Assembly: GCF_003233845.1 (NCBI RefSeq)
Contig: NZ_QKRB01000057.1
Coordinates: forward strand, 434,001 to 498,000
Direction of reading: 5' to 3'
DNA length: 64,000 nucleotides
Source: Paenibacillus sambharensis
Lineage (GTDB): Bacteria; Bacillota; Bacilli; Paenibacillales; Paenibacillaceae
The notes under the pieces were generated by a model that was not told where the DNA came from, did not search any database, and saw only the letters and a list, made by a program, of their open reading frames with translations. Below, one piece after another: positions 35,274-43,478 of this stretch. The position numbers and the translations under genes were made by a program. Numbering within the stretch: the first letter of the stretch is position 1; every line of letters begins with the position of its first letter.

Positions 35274-36628
35274 CACTGCGCAAACGGTTCACTCTCTTTA
35301 CAATTTTTTGGCTCATCTTTATTCTGATTCTGTTCAACATCTTCGTTTATTTCTTTGTGATTAGGATCACAACTCAAAGTGAAGAGCAGCTTGTGGCCAA
35401 TAAGATCAGTCTGCTGCTTGAGAATGCCAAGATCAGCACACCTGGACGGCTGACAGATCCGAAGCTGCTGAATGAATTCTATAACGTTAACGAAGTCATC
35501 CGGATTGTTGAGCCGAGCGGCAATATTATTAATCAACAGGGCAGTGACAAGGAGCTCCTGGAGCGGCCGGTAGAATTTACACGGACACATGAATCGGGAA
35601 TTACGTATATCAGCGGCATGCGTGTTCTGTATATGAAGGTGCCGATCTATCAGGATCTGAATGTTGTGGGTATGGTAGAGATTATGCGGAAGCTCAATCT
35701 GCTGGACAGCTATCTTCAGGTTCTGGTCGCTGCTCTGTCGGTTACGAGTCTTGGTGCGATCTTCTTCGCCATCTTCGGCACCTATTGGTTTACTTCCAGG
35801 CTGACTGCGCCTCTTCAGACGATGGTACAGACCATGCGCGAGATTGACCGCAGCGGGAAGCTTCGAAGAATGGAGCTCAAGGGCAAGGAAGAATCGGCTG
35901 AGCTGCTGCAGCTGATCCGCGCTTTCAATCAGATGATTGAGCGGCTTGACCGTACATTTGCCGGTCAGAAGCAGTTTGTTGCCGATGCCTCTCACGAGCT
36001 GAAGACGCCGCTCACGGTTATAAGCAGCTATGCAGGCATGCTTAAGCGCTGGGGCCGTAATGACACGACGATCCGGGATGAAGCGATTGAAGCCATCGCG
36101 AAGGAGTCCGAACGGCTTCAGAAGCTGATCAAATCCATGCTGACGCTGGCTGAGGCTGAACAGGAAGACTGGCTGAAGCTGGAAACCTTCGATACTGTAC
36201 AGCTGGTGGACGAGCTCTCGTCTATGCTTCAGAAGACCTTTGACCGGCCTATCCGTATTCATGCTGAGGGCGGAGGGGTTCGGCTCACGGCAGATAAGGA
36301 CAAGTTCCGTCAACTAATGGTTATCCTGATTGATAATGCAATCAAGTACAGCAAAGAACCGATCAACATTACAATCAGCCATACGAAAAATATGGTCCGT
36401 ATTCTGGTATCCGATAAGGGTATAGGGATTCCTGAGCATGAAATTCCGCATTTGTTCGAGCGGTTCTACCGGGTTGATGGAGCCCGCAGCCGTTCTACAG
36501 GCGGTGTGGGACTCGGCTTGTCGATTGCCAAGCGGATTGTCGACCTTCATGATGGTCATATCGATGTGTTCAGCAAACCGGACAAAGGTACAACGATCGC
36601 TCTTCAATTTCCGAAAAAAAACAGCTGA
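35270..36628 (+). CDS. Sensor histidine kinase
   Basis: 452-residue membrane kinase. TM1 about 9-30, extracytoplasmic sensor of about 130 residues, TM2 about 150-175, HAMP, HisKA with His242 in ASHELKTPL, and HATPase_c with NAIKYS (N box), DKGIGIP (G1) and GVGLGLSIAKR (G2). ArlS/CssS-like overall; signal unknown. ATG overlaps the response regulator stop (ATGA). The stop codon lies inside the downstream terminator stem. Confidence 0.92.
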   Translation: MTLRKRFTLFTIFWLIFILILFNIFVYFFVIRITTQSEEQLVANKISLLLENAKISTPGRLTDPKLLNEFYNVNEVIRIVEPSGNIINQQGSDKELLERPVEFTRTHESGITYISGMRVLYMKVPIYQDLNVVGMVEIMRKLNLLDSYLQVLVAALSVTSLGAIFFAIFGTYWFTSRLTAPLQTMVQTMREIDRSGKLRRMELKGKEESAELLQLIRAFNQMIERLDRTFAGQKQFVADASHELKTPLTVISSYAGMLKRWGRNDTTIRDEAIEAIAKESERLQKLIKSMLTLAEAEQEDWLKLETFDTVQLVDELSSMLQKTFDRPIRIHAEGGGVRLTADKDKFRQLMVILIDNAIKYSKEPINITISHTKNMVRILVSDKGIGIPEHEIPHLFERFYRVDGARSRSTGGVGLGLSIAKRIVDLHDGHIDVFSKPDKGTTIALQFPKKNS

Positions 36629-36656
36629 ACGGCATCAAGCCGTTCAGCTGTTTTTT
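36620..36656. terminator. Bidirectional intrinsic terminator
   Basis: 14-bp stem (36620-36633 with 36639-36652), five-base loop, T6 on the plus strand and A7 upstream giving a T run on the minus strand. Serves both the kinase gene and the convergent NlpC/P60 gene. Confidence 0.92.
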
Positions 36657-36668
36657 CTGACTATATGT

Positions 36669-37160
36669 TTAAATTACCCTTCGTGCGGTTACATAATTTT
36701 TCTTCCAATACGAAGAATCCAGCTTGGAGAAGGTTACCCCGCCCTTGCCGTAGGTGTGCAAAATCTTGTTCGAGCCTGCGTAAATAGCGACATGTCCGAT
36801 TTTATTGCCGGTACGACCCGGAACTTTGAAGAAGACGAGATCGCCCTTCTTCAGATTGGACTTAGCAATCTTACTGCCCTTCGTTGCTTGCTGTGCAGAG
36901 GTGCGGGGCAGCTTGACGCCGTTTTTCTTGTAGACGTATTGGGTAAAGGAAGAACAGTCAAAAGCATATGTGACGCCAGAAGGCGCTCCGAAACGGTATT
37001 TGACACCAAGATACTTCTTGCCGGTCGCAATAATCTTATCGCCATTTGTTGTGGATGCTGCTGCAGCCTGATCAGCTTGGGTGAAGCCTAGGGCTGAGAA
37101 TCCGATAGCGGCGCATAGGCCGATAGTCATTACTTTGCGGTAAATCTTATGCTGAATCAT
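36669..37160 (-). CDS. Secreted NlpC/P60 peptidoglycan hydrolase
   Basis: 163-residue single-domain cell-wall hydrolase. Signal peptide (basic QHKIYRK, hydrophobic core, AAA cleavage near residue 36). Catalytic Cys in FDCSSFTQY, His in IGHVAIYAG and a third polar residue in KILHTYGKGG. No SH3 or LysM domain, so it is the minimal form. AAAAGGAG on the minus strand is 9 bases from a GTG (37163) and 12 from the ATG chosen here; either may be used. Expected to cleave D-Glu-diaminopimelate bonds. Confidence 0.9.
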   Translation of the reverse strand: MIQHKIYRKVMTIGLCAAIGFSALGFTQADQAAAASTTNGDKIIATGKKYLGVKYRFGAPSGVTYAFDCSSFTQYVYKKNGVKLPRTSAQQATKGSKIAKSNLKKGDLVFFKVPGRTGNKIGHVAIYAGSNKILHTYGKGGVTFSKLDSSYWKKNYVTARRVI

Positions 37161-37357
37161 CACGTTGATGAACTCCTTTTCTGCTATCATTCGAGAATAA
37201 TAGGTAGTATGTTAGTCATCTCTGCTAGATTCACTATATCAGATTCGAAGTATCATAGATTTTTCCAGAGAGAAACAGAATCCAGCAAGCAAGCGGTTTA
37301 GTGCTGCTTAATGAGAATTGCATGAGAATTTATTAATTTTGGTAAGAGGGTGATTCA

Positions 37358-38137
37358 ATGACAGCGATTACGTTTATGGGAACTGGCGATACAATGGGAG
37401 TGCCTCGTGTATATTGTGATTGTGCGGTATGCGAGGAAGCGCGAACAAGCGGCGTAAACAGGAGGCTGCGGTCGCTCCTTCATATTGAGGATAAGGGAAG
37501 CGGCCATACCTTAATTGACTGTGGACCGGATTGGGGCAAGCAGATGGAGGCTGCCAATTTGAAGGACGTGGACCGGGTGCTTGTTACGCATGCTCATTTT
37601 GACCATATTGGAGGACTGGTGGAGTGGGCGGATGCTTGCCGGTGGCTTAATAAGCGGGGCCAAATGTTTGCGCCTGCCGAAGTGATAGCAGACATTGATG
37701 CGCGGTTTCCGTGGATAAAAAATCATATTGACCGCCATGAGGCCGATCAGGGTGTGAAGTTCGGAGACTGGCTGGCAATGCCGTGGAGGGTGAATCACGG
37801 GAAGAATGGCTATGCTTACGCTTACCGGTTCGATAACCGCGTCTCTGCATACTCATGGGTGTATTGCTCGGATTCAATCGGGTTGTCCGCTTCGGAGCTG
37901 AAACCGATGGAAGGGTTGGATCTGCTGGTGCTAGGCACCAGCTTCTATCAGGAACCGTATCCCTATCCAACCCGTTCGGTGTATGACATCGTAGAGGCCT
38001 TACAGTTAATTGACCAATTAAAGCCCGCTATGACTGTATTTACGCATATGTCGCATGATATTGATCTAAATGCAGATTATTCCCTGCCGGCTCATGTCAG
38101 GTTATCCCATACGGGTATGACTCTTCCCGTTGGCTGA
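37358..38137 (+). CDS. PhnP-like MBL-fold phosphodiesterase
   Basis: 259-residue metallo-beta-lactamase fold protein. The N-terminal CDCAVCEEAR supplies the extra zinc cysteines seen in PhnP, followed by LIDCGPD, the HAHFDHIGG metal motif, VNHGKNGYAYA and the closing FTHMSHD. PhnP relatives hydrolyse 5-phosphoribosyl 1,2-cyclic phosphate. The phn lyase genes are absent from the window, so substrate is an inference. Its 3' end overlaps the convergent ydbT-like gene by 36 bases. Confidence 0.85.
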   Translation: MTAITFMGTGDTMGVPRVYCDCAVCEEARTSGVNRRLRSLLHIEDKGSGHTLIDCGPDWGKQMEAANLKDVDRVLVTHAHFDHIGGLVEWADACRWLNKRGQMFAPAEVIADIDARFPWIKNHIDRHEADQGVKFGDWLAMPWRVNHGKNGYAYAYRFDNRVSAYSWVYCSDSIGLSASELKPMEGLDLLVLGTSFYQEPYPYPTRSVYDIVEALQLIDQLKPAMTVFTHMSHDIDLNADYSLPAHVRLSHTGMTLPVG

Positions 38138-39679
38138 AGAACTGCGTCTTAGCCAGCCCATCAGCTCAGCGCCCTGTGTCCATGGCATGTGGCGAATCTT
38201 CAGCTGCACGAAGATCAGGCCCGAAGCGAGGGCAAGACTTAGTGTGCCCAGCTGCTTCCTTCTCTGAAACGGGTTGGTCGCGAGCGCATGCCACTGTACC
38301 CGGTGTTTCGGGACAATGGAGTGGTGCGTACTGAAGCTGCCATGCCGGATCGTCAGCATGCCATCGTCAACCGACCAGCCAGTTTGTCTGTACCGCAGCC
38401 AGCCCCATAATAGAGCGATGAAAGGCAGGGCGATTGTGAAAAGTCCGTATCCGTCAGGTACCCACAGGACAGCAGCGGCTGTGATAACGGCTGCTGTCAG
38501 GACCGGAATGGTGAGAAAGCTCGGAAGAGCACGCGGCGTAAGCCCTTGTATCTGTTCAGGAAGCTGGTAGGCCGGCAAAAACTGTTCAAGCAGCCCGGGC
38601 AGCTCAGACCTGCGTATCATAGGGAAGAGCAGGAAGGACTGCTCGTACTTTTCCGTAGATCCGGCAACATAAACATGAACGCTGGCATAGCCAAGCGCAC
38701 GCCGGATGGCATTTTCCTTGAAATGTAATCCCTGTACTCGCTTTAAGCTAATAGATGCCTGCTTGCGCTCCAGCAGTCCCTTCTGAGTCGTGAGCTTCCC
38801 TTCATCCGCCAGCAGGGTGAAGCCGTATTCCCGGATCGTCGTCATAATTGCGCTGAACAGCCATACCAGGAACAGCAGAGCGGCTGCGACCCATATTAAC
38901 GAGGCAGCGCCAAGTGAATTCATAACAAAGTTCCAGATGTCAAAGGATTCCGAGAGCCAATCGTCGATCTGCGAATAAGCCGCTGCAATGACAGCAAGAG
39001 CAATTCCGACCCGCCCGGAAGTCACGCTGTACATAAGAAGAGTACGCAACGGAATCCGAATGGATGCCAGCGGCTCAGCAGGCTGAGCCTGGATGGTTGT
39101 CTGAGCTGGCAGCAGTTCAGATGTGCTTAAGCTGCCAGAGGCCTGTGCTTCAGCCGGGCCGATTGCATGATGCTCTTCTGATGTTATTTCGTCCGTGTCT
39201 GCAGCAGGATCACTTTGTCCCCCGCGGCCCTTTCCATACAGTGCCTCTCGCAGCCGCTCAGATTCCTCTGTCGATACAGCGGAGAGCACGGCCTCAGGCT
39301 TGGAGCCGCCGGCTGTTTCGATCTGCACCTTCCACAATCCGAATATCCGGTGCAGCACGCCGGCCGACATGTCAAAAGACTGCACACGCTCTCGGTGGAT
39401 ATACAGCTTTTTTCGGACAAACAGCCCATGCTGGACATGCAGAATATCATCGCTAATCCGGTAGGTAAACCGAAGCCAGGAGAGCCAGCCGAGTACAGCC
39501 GAGCCGGTCACAAGCACCACAACCCCGCCAATAATCCACAGTAAATTGATTTCCCCGCGGACAATCGTTGAAATAATGACAGCGAGCAGGGGGTACAGAA
39601 GGTCCTTGACAAATTTGAATGTGAAGAAGAAGATCGAGACGGCATGAAGTCGATGTGTACCAGGCTCAAATTTCTTCAT
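38102..39679 (-). CDS. ydbT: YdbT-like PH-domain membrane protein
   Basis: 525-residue membrane protein with repeated bacterial PH (bPH2/DUF304) domains and several transmembrane helices in pairs before each domain (for example residues 15-65, about 210-270 and about 385-420). PH units are seen at RISDDILHVQHGLFVRKK and at the C-terminal DDGMLTIRHGSFSTHH. Start overlaps the ydbS-like gene by 14 bases, so the two are co-translated as in the B. subtilis ydbST operon. That pair has been linked to resistance to bacteriocin-like peptides. Confidence 0.87.
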   Translation of the reverse strand: MKKFEPGTHRLHAVSIFFFTFKFVKDLLYPLLAVIISTIVRGEINLLWIIGGVVVLVTGSAVLGWLSWLRFTYRISDDILHVQHGLFVRKKLYIHRERVQSFDMSAGVLHRIFGLWKVQIETAGGSKPEAVLSAVSTEESERLREALYGKGRGGQSDPAADTDEITSEEHHAIGPAEAQASGSLSTSELLPAQTTIQAQPAEPLASIRIPLRTLLMYSVTSGRVGIALAVIAAAYSQIDDWLSESFDIWNFVMNSLGAASLIWVAAALLFLVWLFSAIMTTIREYGFTLLADEGKLTTQKGLLERKQASISLKRVQGLHFKENAIRRALGYASVHVYVAGSTEKYEQSFLLFPMIRRSELPGLLEQFLPAYQLPEQIQGLTPRALPSFLTIPVLTAAVITAAAVLWVPDGYGLFTIALPFIALLWGWLRYRQTGWSVDDGMLTIRHGSFSTHHSIVPKHRVQWHALATNPFQRRKQLGTLSLALASGLIFVQLKIRHMPWTQGAELMGWLRRSSSANGKSHTRMG

Positions 39680-40148
39680 CCGTTATCCTCGCCAGCTTCG
39701 CAATCTGGTTGCGGACCTGCTCCGCCTTGGATTCCAGCAGGGCCGGGATCTCATGGCTCCCGGCAGCTGTGGAGAAGGTTACCGCGGCAAGCTGGTACTT
39801 GCGAAGCAGAGGGCCTTGTTTCGTATCCACGTGCTGAACCTTCACCATTGGAATAATCGTCCGTTTCCGTATAATCAGGCCGTGCAGCAGATCGATTTCG
39901 TGCTCGCTGACATCATAGCGAAACCGGCGCCAGCGCCAAACGGGTATGTAGGCGATTTCGAACAATGCGACTACTGCCGCAATAAGAAAGGCTGCGCCTG
40001 CAATCCAATACGGCCAGTCAAAACGGATGGTCAGGAATATCAGTACTCCAATAATAACCGTGTAAACAGCGGCTGCAATCCAGGCCCCGAGCCGCCAGGC
40101 CTTGAGCGCGTCCTCATCAATGCGCTGCTGCGGATCATGAATTACCAT
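39666..40148 (-). CDS. ydbS: YdbS-like PH-domain membrane protein
   Basis: 160-residue protein with two transmembrane helices (about 20-70) followed by a bPH2/DUF304 domain (YDVSEHEIDLLHGLIIRKRTIIPMVKVQHVDT, the repeating family signature in part). Upstream partner of the ydbT-like gene with a 14-base overlap. ATG at 40148; GGGAG lies about 11 bases upstream on the minus strand. Role inferred from the family. Confidence 0.85.
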   Translation of the reverse strand: MVIHDPQQRIDEDALKAWRLGAWIAAAVYTVIIGVLIFLTIRFDWPYWIAGAAFLIAAVVALFEIAYIPVWRWRRFRYDVSEHEIDLLHGLIIRKRTIIPMVKVQHVDTKQGPLLRKYQLAAVTFSTAAGSHEIPALLESKAEQVRNQIAKLARITDEEI

Positions 40149-40246
40149 ATGTGTGCATCACTCCCAGGAAAATTTTCCTTCACTACTATAGCACAAGTAC
40201 GTTCGTAATGCCGCAGACGTTCCGCGATTATTGGGACTACAAGCGC

Positions 40247-40275
40247 TTGACGCCGAATAGCAAGTCAGTTAATAT
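40247..40275 (+). promoter_or_regulatory. Sigma-A promoter of the mutS2-like leader
   Basis: TTGACG (40247-40252), 17-base spacer, TAATAT (40270-40275). Start point expected near 40282, about 350 bases upstream of the mutS2-like start codon. Confidence 0.75.
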
Positions 40276-40282
40276 ATGGATA

Positions 40283-40470
40283 TCTCAGGAATAAGGGGAA
40301 TGTTATATGTTGGTGGTTGTTCTTAACTCGTAATTGGATAAGCGGTTTGAACTTGCTGACGCGTTATTGGCCAGCCTGTAGGGTTAGTACAGGTCTGTTT
40401 CAATATGCGGTTATCAGTTTGTTCTTCATCCGCTCCATGAGTTGAGAACATGATGATTTCCGCCTGAGAC
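40283..40470 (+). ncRNA. Rod-like structured leader RNA
   Basis: Successive complementary arms fold the transcript into one long interrupted rod: 40283-40289/40463-40469, 40318-40329/40439-40450 (12 pairs, one G-T), 40341-40345/40430-40434, 40349-40352/40421-40424, 40356-40359/40414-40417, 40365-40369/40401-40405, and an apical hairpin 40373-40380/40388-40396 with one bulge. It has its own promoter and is followed by a terminator, so it may be either a cis leader for the MutS2-like gene or a free small RNA of about 235 bases. It matches no RNA family that I can recognise. Confidence 0.6.
40307..40333 (+). CDS. Leader peptide MLVVVLNS
   Basis: Nine codons including the stop (ATG TTG GTG GTT GTT CTT AAC TCG TAA) with a good RBS AAGGGGAA at 40293-40300, 6-8 bases before the ATG. 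Its codons 4-8 form the 5' arm of the long 12-bp helix (40318-40329), so translating ribosomes would open that helix. A hydrophobic Val/Leu-rich start resembles stalling leader peptides such as those of erm genes, but this is by analogy. Located between a strong promoter and two terminators. Confidence 0.55.
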   Translation: MLVVVLNS

Positions 40471-40487
40471 CGCTCTTTGGCGCATTC

Positions 40488-40516
40488 ACCGTGCTCTTTA
40501 CCGGCACGGTTTTTTT
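40488..40516 (+). terminator. First intrinsic terminator in the mutS2-like leader
   Basis: ACCGTGC (40488-40494) pairs with GCACGGT (40504-40510), nine-base loop, followed by T7. Confidence 0.85.
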
Positions 40517-40555
40517 GTGTCCGCTAAAGGGCCTGTGCAGCAGCGCCTAAACCCG

Positions 40556-40596
40556 GCAGGATGGAACGTTCATACGTTCTGTCCTGCTTTTTTTTA
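40556..40596 (+). terminator. Second intrinsic terminator in the mutS2-like leader
   Basis: GCAGGA (40556-40561) with TCCTGC (40582-40587) and inner GAACG/CGTTC, followed by T9. Ends 35 bases before the start codon. Confidence 0.85.
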
Positions 40597-40602
40597 TGAA
40601 TA

Positions 40603-40616
40603 AGAACTGTTGTTCG
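40603..40616. promoter_or_regulatory. LexA-like box at the mutS2-like RBS
   Basis: AGAACTGTTGTTCG has an intact GAAC-N4-GTTC core, but its central four bases are unlike the AT-rich, RNRY-type centre preferred by LexA. It sits just before the RBS (GGAGGAGAG), so it would act as a roadblock if bound. Confidence 0.4.
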
Positions 40617-40630
40617 AGGAGGAGAGTAAC

Positions 40631-42625
40631 ATGAATCATTCCGCGTTAAGCAAGCTGGAGTATGACAAGATCAAGGCGATGCTGATGGAGGAGGCAGCCT
40701 CGCATGCAGGCCGGGCGCTAATCGAGGAATCCGTGCCATCAGCAAGCTTCGGCCGGGTGACCGCACTGCTCAGAGAGACAGAAGAAGCGGCCGAGCTGAT
40801 TCGGCTGGGTGCCAGCATTCCCTTATCCGCCATGGAAGGCATGGAAGCCTTCATGGAGCTGCTGGGAACGGGGTATCTGTATCAGGAATCAGAACTTGCC
40901 CAGCTGTCCGTGTGGCTGACGTCAGTCGCTCAGATGAAGCGTTATATGCAGTCCAAGCAGCATGCAGCCCCTACGATCAGCGGGTACGCTGCAACTTTGG
41001 ATGAATGCAAGGTATTGCGGCAGGAGCTTGAGCGCTGTATTCGTTACGGAGCAATCACAGACCAGGCAAGTCCGGAGCTGGCCAAGATCAGGCGCAAGCT
41101 GGGACTGGTGGAAGAGCAGCTGAAACGCCGGCTCGACCAGGCCATGAACAAGTACAGCCGCTATGTGATGGATCCGATCTCAAGCCGCCGCAGCGGGCGC
41201 TATGTGATCCCGGTCCGCAGGGAGTTTCGCAAGCAGGTGCCAGGTACCGTGTGGGACCAGTCTTCAAGCGGGCAGACGCTGTTCATTGAACCGGAGGAGC
41301 TTGCTCACGTCCAAGGTGAATGGGATTTCCTAAAGCAGGATGAAGCAAGGGCGGAGACAGCCGTACTGGCCGCTCTGTCCGGGCTGGCAGAGGAGTCGGC
41401 AGATTCACTCCGGCTTAACAGGGAGGTTCTCGCTGCTTATGACTATATTTTTGCAAGGGGTAGACTCGGCGTACTGATGAACGGTACGGCGCCTGATGTG
41501 GCGGATGAACCGGTACTCAGCTTCCTTGGAGCGAAGCATCCGCTGCTCGGTCCATCTGCAGTTCCTATTACAGTAGAAATCGGATTCGATTATCGTCAGC
41601 TGATGATTACAGGGCCTAACACAGGCGGCAAGACGGCTGCGCTCAAAACAATCGGTCTGCTGACCCTCATGGTACAGTCGGGGCTCCTCATTCCCGTGGA
41701 AGAGGGGAGTCGTGCAGGGATCTTCACACAGGTACTTGCCGATGTTGGAGATGGGCAGAGTCTGGAGCACTCGCTCAGCACCTTCTCCGCTCATCTGACG
41801 AATGTCGCCGAAATGCTGCGCCATGCTGATGAGCGATCCCTCCTGTTGATGGATGAGCTGGCGGCCGGAACCGACCCGGGAGAAGGCATCGCGCTTTCGC
41901 TGGCCATTTTGGAAGAGCTTCTGGAACGCCGGTCTGTCGTTGCGGCAACCACCCATTTTAACGAGATCAAGGAATTCGCCCGGCGCACGCCCGGCTGCCG
42001 TAATGCCCGGATGGCCTTTGATCCTGAGACGCTGCAGCCGCTGTACCGGCTAGAGGTTGGTGAAGCAGGCAGCAGCTTCGCCTTTGCCATTGCCCGCAAG
42101 TTTGGAATTCCCGAGAAGCTGGTGGCTAGGGCGGAGCAGCATGCTGCGGCCGGGATAAGGCAAGCTGGTGAGAGGATGGGAGCAGGAAGTTGTTCTCGAG
42201 TGCTGGGACATGAGGTTGGCCGGACGGCTGAGCCGCCAGCCCTCAAACGTAAGTATGCGGGGAAGCCGGCTAGGGAATCAGGCACAGGCAATGAGGATGG
42301 GGAGGGCCTGTATCAAGATTCAGCTAAAACGTCATCAGCCCGCCCGCTTGAGCAGGGAGACTGCGTCTATATTCATCCCTTGAAGCAAACTGGAATTGTG
42401 TATAAACCGGCCGACAGCAAAGGGGAGGTCGTGGTACAGTTCAGGGACCGCAAGCTGACCTTTAATCACAAGCGGCTGTCGCTGCGGATCGCCCGGGAGC
42501 ATCTGTACCCGGCTGACTATGACATGGACATCGTATTCGAATCGGTAGAGAACCGGAAGAAGCGCAAGCAGATGAGCCGCAGGCATGACCCAGATATGGA
42601 AATCATCACGCCTGCAGAGGATTAG
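40631..42625 (+). CDS. MutS2-like ATPase lacking the Smr domain
   Basis: 664 residues, COG1193 MutS2 family. N-terminal helical core/lever region with YRHPDP-like features replaced by ISSRRSGRYVIPVR and SSSGQTLFIEP, then the MutS ATPase: Walker A GPNTGGKT (328-335), Walker B LLMDE (Asp408-Glu409) and ATTHFNEIK. Near the C-terminus, GDCVYIHPLKQTGIVYK looks like the KOW-type piece of MutS2, but the long coiled coil and the Smr nuclease domain of standard MutS2 (about 785 residues) are missing. Start ATG 40631 with GGAGGAGAG upstream. Preceded by an unusual leader with two terminators. Confidence 0.85.
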   Translation: MNHSALSKLEYDKIKAMLMEEAASHAGRALIEESVPSASFGRVTALLRETEEAAELIRLGASIPLSAMEGMEAFMELLGTGYLYQESELAQLSVWLTSVAQMKRYMQSKQHAAPTISGYAATLDECKVLRQELERCIRYGAITDQASPELAKIRRKLGLVEEQLKRRLDQAMNKYSRYVMDPISSRRSGRYVIPVRREFRKQVPGTVWDQSSSGQTLFIEPEELAHVQGEWDFLKQDEARAETAVLAALSGLAEESADSLRLNREVLAAYDYIFARGRLGVLMNGTAPDVADEPVLSFLGAKHPLLGPSAVPITVEIGFDYRQLMITGPNTGGKTAALKTIGLLTLMVQSGLLIPVEEGSRAGIFTQVLADVGDGQSLEHSLSTFSAHLTNVAEMLRHADERSLLLMDELAAGTDPGEGIALSLAILEELLERRSVVAATTHFNEIKEFARRTPGCRNARMAFDPETLQPLYRLEVGEAGSSFAFAIARKFGIPEKLVARAEQHAAAGIRQAGERMGAGSCSRVLGHEVGRTAEPPALKRKYAGKPARESGTGNEDGEGLYQDSAKTSSARPLEQGDCVYIHPLKQTGIVYKPADSKGEVVVQFRDRKLTFNHKRLSLRIAREHLYPADYDMDIVFESVENRKKRKQMSRRHDPDMEIITPAED

Positions 42626-42661
42626 CTAATTTAGTTAGCGTACGGAGACGGTGTAGTCTAC

Positions 42662-42683
42662 AGCCGGGCCGCTAGTCCCGGCT
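42662..42683. terminator. Hairpin at the convergent ends of the mutS2-like gene and thiN
   Basis: AGCCGGG (42662-42668) pairs with CCCGGCT (42677-42683). No T tract; weak candidate terminator that includes the thiN stop. Confidence 0.35.
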
Positions 42684-43310
42684 CTGAATAACCAGCAGCA
42701 TCCCGCTCTTCACAGAGATGACGCCTTCATCCTTCAGCAGGATGTTGCTGATTCCCAGGGATTGGCCCATTACCAGCACTGCATCGGTAAGTCCGTATTG
42801 AAAGCCGTCAAGTGTGACACCGGTAACAACCGGTGTTAAGGGCAGCAGCGATACCTGATCGAATCCGGCTTTGCGGATGACGAGTTCGGCATCCGTAAGC
42901 CGGATTTCATTATGCGCATCGTCGATGACGGCGGGGACCCGGGCTTCGTTAGCTTTCACAAGCAGATGAATATTGGCGATAGAGTGGTCAAAGCGGGTGC
43001 CCAGCGCACCGATGAACCGGATTTCGGAGGGCTGGAAGCTAAGCGCCCTGATCATGGCAAGCTCGGTATCGGTATAATCCTTGTCAACCGGATCACAGGC
43101 TTCTGTCTTACGGCTCCGGCTTTGGATGAGCTCGAACTCGCCAGCCGTAACCGAATCAAAGTCTCCGATTGCAAGATGCGGTGTATAGCCGTTATTGATT
43201 AAGAAGAGGGCTCCGCTGTCTGCCCCTATCAGAATATCGTCCTGACGGATTGCTTGGAGAGCCCAGGGGCCAAGACGCCCGCCGGAAAAAATTAGTACGC
43301 GTGGTTGCAT
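42672..43310 (-). CDS. thiN: Thiamine diphosphokinase
   Basis: 212-residue thiamine pyrophosphokinase, making TPP from thiamine and ATP. Family motifs: IGADSGALFL, AIGDFDSVT, DKDYTDTELA, and the TPK-B domain with GARFDH-type IGALGTRFDHSIANIH and LDGFQYGLTD. Stands alone here (B. subtilis thiN is next to rpe). TPP made here is the cofactor of the nearby pyruvate dehydrogenase E1. No TPP riboswitch is visible upstream. Confidence 0.92.
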   Translation of the reverse strand: MQPRVLIFSGGRLGPWALQAIRQDDILIGADSGALFLINNGYTPHLAIGDFDSVTAGEFELIQSRSRKTEACDPVDKDYTDTELAMIRALSFQPSEIRFIGALGTRFDHSIANIHLLVKANEARVPAVIDDAHNEIRLTDAELVIRKAGFDQVSLLPLTPVVTGVTLDGFQYGLTDAVLVMGQSLGISNILLKDEGVISVKSGMLLVIQSRD

Positions 43311-43377
43311 AGCGATCGTTCTTCCTTCCTGATTATCAGTCCATTAACTTGTCCAAATAGTATAACCCAAAATAAGG

Positions 43378-43406
43378 TTGCGTGCCTTAATCCGGGTCGC
43401 TACAAT
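43378..43406 (+). promoter_or_regulatory. Promoter of the TRIC channel-phosphatase operon
   Basis: TTGCGT (43378-43383), 17-base spacer, TACAAT (43401-43406). About 70 bases upstream of the TTG start. Confidence 0.65.
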
Positions 43407-43478
43407 GAGGGGGGGCATTCTTAGGAAGCGCACATCATTTGCGCGCAGCACCATAGAGAAACACGGGGGGCACATACC

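Noticed and set aside
40283-40516. Rod-like leader as SRP RNA or RNase P RNA
   Set aside because: The SRP GNAR apical tetraloop and asymmetric loop are absent, and only the first dozen bases recall RNase P RNA, which is much longer.
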